Source: Paraburkholderia bannensis (GTDB taxonomy: Bacteria; Pseudomonadota; Gammaproteobacteria; Burkholderiales; Burkholderiaceae). Taken from it: a stretch of 64,000 nucleotides of DNA. Where the stretch lies: NCBI RefSeq assembly GCF_014200455.1, contig NZ_JACHBW010000013.1, forward strand, positions 186,001 through 250,000, in the 5' to 3' direction. This document shows, one piece after another, positions 60,575 through 64,000 of this stretch (positions within the stretch are counted from its first letter, which is position 1; each line of letters starts with the position of its first letter). The notes beneath the pieces are model-generated. The model was not told the origin of the DNA. It searched no databases and was given only the letters and a program-made list of their open reading frames with translations. The translations under genes were made by a program, and so were the position numbers.

Positions 60575-61855
60575 ATGAGCGCAGACCGACCCCACGAAGC
60601 CGCCGCGAGCGGCGCGACAGCCGCTGGCAACGCAAGTGGCGGCGGTCCGCTCGCGGGCGTGAAAGTGCTCGAACTCGGCACGCTGATCGCGGGTCCTTTC
60701 GCGGCGCGTTTTCTCGGCGAGTTCGGTGCGGAGGTCATCAAGATTGAAGACCCGAAGGGCGGCGATCCGCTGCGCAAATGGCGCAAGCTCTGGCCGGAAG
60801 CCGGCGGCACCTCGCTCTGGTGGGCCGTGCAGGCGCGCAACAAGAAGTCGGTGACGGTCAATCTGAAGGCCGAAGAGGGTAAGGAAATCGTGCGGCGTCT
60901 GGCGAAGGAAGCCGATATCGTGATCGAAAACTTCCGCCCCGGTCTGCTCGAAAAACTTGGGCTGGGCTATGACGTGCTGTCGAAGGAAAACCCCGGCCTC
61001 GTGATGGTGCGGCTCTCCGGCTACGGTCAGAGCGGGCCGTATCGCGACCGGCCGGGCTTTGGCGCGATTGCCGAGTCGATGGGCGGGCTGCGCCACATCA
61101 CCGGCTATCCCGAATTGCCGCCGCCGCGCATCGGCATTTCGATTGGCGATTCGATTGCGGCGCTGCACGGCGTGATCGGCGCGATGATGGCGCTTCATCA
61201 TCGCAACATGAACGGCGGCAGCGGTCAGATCGTCGACGTGGCGCTGTATGAGGCCGTGTTCAACATGATGGAAAGCGTGGTGCCTGAATACGGCGTCTAC
61301 GGCATGGTGCGCGAGCGCACCGGCGCGTCGCTGCCCGGCATCGTGCCGTCTAATACCTATCCGTGCCGCGACGGCAGCATCGTGATCGGCGGCAATAGCG
61401 ATCCGATTTTCAGGCGCCTGATGACGGCGATCGATCGCCCCGATCTCGCCAACGATCCGGCGCTCGCGCACAACGATGGCCGCGTGCCGCGCACCGCGGA
61501 GATCGACGGGGCCATTGCCTCGTGGCTGTCCACCCGCACCATCGATGAAGCGCTGGACGTGCTCAACGCCGCCGACGTGCCCGCGGGCCGCATCTACAGC
61601 GTCGCCGATATGTTCACCGATCCGCAGTTCGCGGCGCGCCAGATGATCCAGCAGTTCCGCTGGCAGAAGCCGGGCGCATCGGGCGAAGAGGGCGTCGATA
61701 TCGCGCTGCCCGGCGTCACGCCCAAGCTATCGGCGACACCGGGCGACACGCGCTGGCTCGGTCCCGAACTGGGAGAACATACCGACGAAGTCCTGCAATC
61801 GCTTGGCTACGACACGGACCGCATCGCGCAGTTGCGCGCGCAACAGATCGTCTAG
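60575..61855 (+). CDS. Class III (CaiB/BaiF) CoA-transferase
   Basis: 426 aa, slightly long because of a Gly/Ala-rich N-terminal extension of ~25 residues. The fold is shown by LAGVKVLELGTLIAGPFAARF, IKIEDPKGGDP and VIENFRPGLLEKLGLGY. The catalytic Asp is D192 in ISIGDSIAALHG, equivalent to Asp169 of formyl-CoA transferase. It moves CoA between carboxylic acids; likely acceptors are succinate, glutarate or similar, but specificity is not readable. No partner genes adjoin it. 41 bp after recR, so it may be weakly co-transcribed. Confidence 0.92.
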   Translation: MSADRPHEAAASGATAAGNASGGGPLAGVKVLELGTLIAGPFAARFLGEFGAEVIKIEDPKGGDPLRKWRKLWPEAGGTSLWWAVQARNKKSVTVNLKAEEGKEIVRRLAKEADIVIENFRPGLLEKLGLGYDVLSKENPGLVMVRLSGYGQSGPYRDRPGFGAIAESMGGLRHITGYPELPPPRIGISIGDSIAALHGVIGAMMALHHRNMNGGSGQIVDVALYEAVFNMMESVVPEYGVYGMVRERTGASLPGIVPSNTYPCRDGSIVIGGNSDPIFRRLMTAIDRPDLANDPALAHNDGRVPRTAEIDGAIASWLSTRTIDEALDVLNAADVPAGRIYSVADMFTDPQFAARQMIQQFRWQKPGASGEEGVDIALPGVTPKLSATPGDTRWLGPELGEHTDEVLQSLGYDTDRIAQLRAQQIV

Positions 61856-61883
61856 CACGACAAAGAGCGCAAAGCGGCAAAAC

Positions 61884-61918
61884 AAAAAGGCTCGCACGGG
61901 AAACCGGCGAGCCTTTTT
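61884..61918. terminator. Bidirectional terminator between CoA-transferase and quinone oxidoreductase genes
   Basis: AAAAAGGCTCGC (61884-61895) and GCGAGCCTTTTT (61907-61918) are perfect inverted copies with an 11-nt loop. It serves both convergent genes. Confidence 0.9.
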
Positions 61919-61945
61919 CATTCGACGCCAAGCGTCAAAAACGGC

Positions 61946-62917
61946 TTAAGGCTCGATGATGATCTTGCCCGTCACCTTGCGCGACGCCATATCCTTGAGC
62001 GCCTGCGCCGCATCGGCGAGCTTGTAGCGCTTCGAGACATACGGCTTCAGTTTGCCTTCGCCGATCCAGCCCACCATCTGCGCGAAGGCCGCTGCGTTGT
62101 TCTGCGGTTCGCGGCGCGCATAGTCGCCCCAGAACACGCCGACCAGACTCGCGCCTTTGAGCAGCGCGAGATTCAGCGGCAGCTTCGGAATCTCGCCATT
62201 GGCGAAGCCGACCACCAGATAGCGACCGCGCCAGCCGATGCTGCGAAACGCCGGTTCCGCGTAGATGCCGCCGACCGGATCGTAAATCACGTCGGGGCCT
62301 TTGCCGTCGGTGAGTGCCTTGATGCGCTCGCGCAGATCCTCGGTGCTGTAGTTGATAGTCTCGTCCGCGCCGAAGCGGCGGCACACGTCGAGCTTTTCCT
62401 CGCTCGATGCAGCGGCGATCACGCGCGCGCCCAGCACCTTGCCGATTTCCACCGCCGCGAGACCCACGCCGCCCGCCGCGCCGAGCACCAGCATGGTTTC
62501 GCCGGCCTTGAGTTGCGCGCGATCGACTACGGCATGATGCGACGTGCCGTACGCGAGCGTGAAAGCGGCGGCCGTGGCGAAATCGGCAGCATCAGGCAGC
62601 GGCACGCACGCCGCTGCGTCGGCGATCGCCTGCTCGGCGAAGCCGCCGTTGCCCACATAGGCCACCACGCGCGTACCCGGCGCGAACTTCACGCCTTCGC
62701 CGGCGGCCCGCACGATGCCCGCGACTTCCGCACCCGGCGTGAACGGCAGCGGCGGCTTCATCTGATACTTGTTCTCGATGATGAGGACATCCGGGAAGTT
62801 CACGGCCGCCGCCTTCACGTCGATCACGACCTGGCCGGGACCGGGCACGAGGTCGGGCAGATCTTCGAGCGTGAGCGTGTCGGGCGGGCCAAACTGGTTG
62901 CAGCGGATTGCGCGCAT
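61946..62917 (-). CDS. NADPH:quinone oxidoreductase, zinc-free MDR family
   Basis: 323 aa. GroES-like N-terminal half (MRAIRCNQFGPPDTLTLEDL, PFTPGAEVAGIVRAAGEGV), then a Rossmann domain with AAGGVGLAAVEIGK. No zinc-ligand Cys set, so it is a quinone reductase-like or enoyl reductase-like MDR. VKAAAVNFPDVLIIENKYQ and YDPVGGIYAEPAF match the Qor/YhdH-like group seen in many Burkholderia. Reduces quinones or alpha,beta-unsaturated carbonyls with NADPH. Monocistronic by appearance. Confidence 0.9.
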   Translation of the reverse strand: MRAIRCNQFGPPDTLTLEDLPDLVPGPGQVVIDVKAAAVNFPDVLIIENKYQMKPPLPFTPGAEVAGIVRAAGEGVKFAPGTRVVAYVGNGGFAEQAIADAAACVPLPDAADFATAAAFTLAYGTSHHAVVDRAQLKAGETMLVLGAAGGVGLAAVEIGKVLGARVIAAASSEEKLDVCRRFGADETINYSTEDLRERIKALTDGKGPDVIYDPVGGIYAEPAFRSIGWRGRYLVVGFANGEIPKLPLNLALLKGASLVGVFWGDYARREPQNNAAAFAQMVGWIGEGKLKPYVSKRYKLADAAQALKDMASRKVTGKIIIEP

Positions 62918-63189
62918 CGTGTCTCCTGTCGTGTTACGTCGGTTCGTGTTACGTCAGTCATGGATCCGGCTGGAGCGTCACAGTGTACGGCAATCCGTCG
63001 CAATGCGAACGATCGTGCGTTTATTTTTGTGGCGAGGCTGTCAGCGGGGCTCTGGAAGACGAGAGAGGCGTGATCCGAAAGCGAGTCGGAATGTCTCGTG
63101 CATCGTGTCGTAAAGTGCGCCGTCAGCGCCAGCGCGAGGGTGCCTTCCCTGTCGTTCGTCTGCCTTCTTTCCTCGGTTACAATCGGCTG

Positions 63190-63951
63190 ATGCGAATACT
63201 ACTCAGCAACGACGACGGCTATCTCGCGCCCGGCATTGCCGCGCTCTACGAAGCGCTCAAGCCGCTTGGCGAGATCACGGTGATGGCGCCCGAGCAGAAC
63301 TGCAGCGCCGCCTCGAACTCGCTCACGCTCTCGCGCCCGCTCTCGGTGCTGCGTTCGACGAGCACCGGTTTCTACTACGTCAACGGCACGCCCACGGACT
63401 CGGTGCATATCGCGCTCACGGGCATGCTCGAACATCGGCCCGATCTCGTGGTGTCCGGCATCAACAACGGCCAGAACATGGGCGAAGACACGCTCTATTC
63501 GGGCACGGTCGCCGCGGCCACCGAAGGCATCATGTTCGGCGTGCCGGCCATCGCTTTTTCGCTCGTCGATAAAGACTGGGTGCATCTCGATTCCGCCGCC
63601 CGCGTGGCCGCCGACATCGTCGCCCATTACCTCGCTAATCCGCTGCCCGGCAATCCCTTGCTGAACGTCAATATTCCGAACCTGCCTTACGAGGAGATGG
63701 GCGAGTGGCGCGTCACGCGTCTGGGCAAGCGCCATCCCTCGCAGCCGGTGATCCGCCAGACCAATCCGCGCGGCGAGCCGATTTACTGGATCGGCCCTTC
63801 GGGCAGCGCGCGCGACGCGAGCGAAGGCACGGATTTCCATGCAGTGTCGAACGGCCAGGTGTCGATCACGCCGCTGCAACTCGACCTGACGCACACGCAG
63901 ATGTTGCCGGCGACGCACGACTGGGTGCGCCAGGGCGGCAGCGTTTCATGA
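63190..63951 (+). CDS. surE: 5'/3'-nucleotidase SurE
   Basis: 253 aa from ATG 63190 (MRILLSNDDGYLAPG); 94 upstream codons in frame are not part of the protein. Metal site D8/D9 (NDDG), the Ser in QNCSAASNSLTLSRPL, and VVSGINNGQNMGEDTLYSGTV. Dephosphorylates nucleoside monophosphates and short polyphosphates, and is linked to stationary-phase survival. Overlaps pcm by ATGA, the conserved surE-pcm pair. Confidence 0.97.
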   Translation: MRILLSNDDGYLAPGIAALYEALKPLGEITVMAPEQNCSAASNSLTLSRPLSVLRSTSTGFYYVNGTPTDSVHIALTGMLEHRPDLVVSGINNGQNMGEDTLYSGTVAAATEGIMFGVPAIAFSLVDKDWVHLDSAARVAADIVAHYLANPLPGNPLLNVNIPNLPYEEMGEWRVTRLGKRHPSQPVIRQTNPRGEPIYWIGPSGSARDASEGTDFHAVSNGQVSITPLQLDLTHTQMLPATHDWVRQGGSVS

Positions 63952-64000
63952 CGGGCGAGCGCACCAGGCGTTTCCCGCTCGGCCTTGCGGATCTCGTTCG
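63948..64000 (+). CDS. pcm: Protein-L-isoaspartate O-methyltransferase, N-terminal fragment (cut by window end)
   Basis: Only 17 codons (MTGERTRRFPLGLADLV) are inside the window. The call rests on the start overlapping surE by four bases, which is the conserved surE-pcm arrangement, and on the N-terminus resembling Burkholderia Pcm. Pcm repairs isoaspartyl residues in aged proteins. No catalytic motif is visible here. Confidence 0.7.
   Translation, partial: MTGERTRRFPLGLADLV

Overview
The window is about 63% GC, almost fully coding, and reads as a core chromosomal segment of a betaproteobacterium in Burkholderia sensu lato (Paraburkholderia, Caballeronia or a relative). The main evidence is gene order: rpsF-priB-rpsR-rplI-dnaB, ffs-dnaX-ybaB-recR, trxA-rho, surE-pcm, an arn cluster with ArnA split into two genes, and acoR/acoXABC-lipA. 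These placements rest on family knowledge and have not been tested by database search. I see no tRNA, rRNA, CRISPR array, prophage or intact insertion sequence.

Layout. 1-3.1 kb: glyoxylate carboligase operon (gcl-hyi) with a divergent LysR gene. 3.1-6.6 kb: a small extracytoplasmic-stress module made of an ECF sigma factor, its zinc-finger anti-sigma factor, and a divergent pair encoding a Tat-exported metallophosphoesterase and a CuA-like cupredoxin. 6.7-9.8 kb: ribosomal/primosomal operon and dnaB. 10.0-11.7 kb: DUF47 regulator and Pit phosphate transporter. 11.7-16.8 kb: a divergent SDR, an NlpC/P60 lipoprotein, a PIN-PhoH ATPase and Bcp. 16.9-24.6 kb: the L-Ara4N lipid A modification cluster, all on the minus strand in transcription order arnT, SMR-type flippase subunit, arnB, arnC, arnA(formyltransferase), arnA(dehydrogenase), arnD. 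25.7-29.8 kb: alaA-type aminotransferase, hom and thrC. 29.9-32.0 kb: moeA-moaD-moaE. 32.1-35.0 kb: M23 peptidase, then a group III globin divergent from nsrR. 35.1-39.0 kb: heat-shock clpB, a YidB-like protein and a ComEA-like protein. 39.3-47.1 kb: sigma54 regulator AcoR divergent from the acetoin dehydrogenase operon acoX-A-B-C-lipA. 47.2-54.1 kb: MATE pump, a second ArnT-like glycosyltransferase, rpmE2, mtfA, and an MFS pump with its MerR regulator. 54.3-64 kb: rho, trxA, 4.5S RNA, dnaX-ybaB-recR, a class III CoA-transferase, a quinone oxidoreductase and surE-pcm (cut by the window edge).

Most genes are ordinary housekeeping genes. The least explained and most interesting part is the ECF module at 3.1-6.6 kb. 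The same promoter-like pattern (GGGAAT-N17-GGTA) occurs in both directions of the divergent intergenic region. This predicts that the sigma factor drives both itself and the two exported proteins. The exported cupredoxin keeps the Cys/Cys/His/Met part of a CuA site but has Met in place of the first His. Other regulatory signals visible in the sequence are an array of GAGACG repeats plus a near-consensus -24/-12 promoter before acoX, an 11-1-11 inverted repeat between the globin gene and nsrR, a sigma32-type promoter before clpB, a perfect palindrome at the MerR promoter, and Pho-box-like repeats before the DUF47-pit pair.
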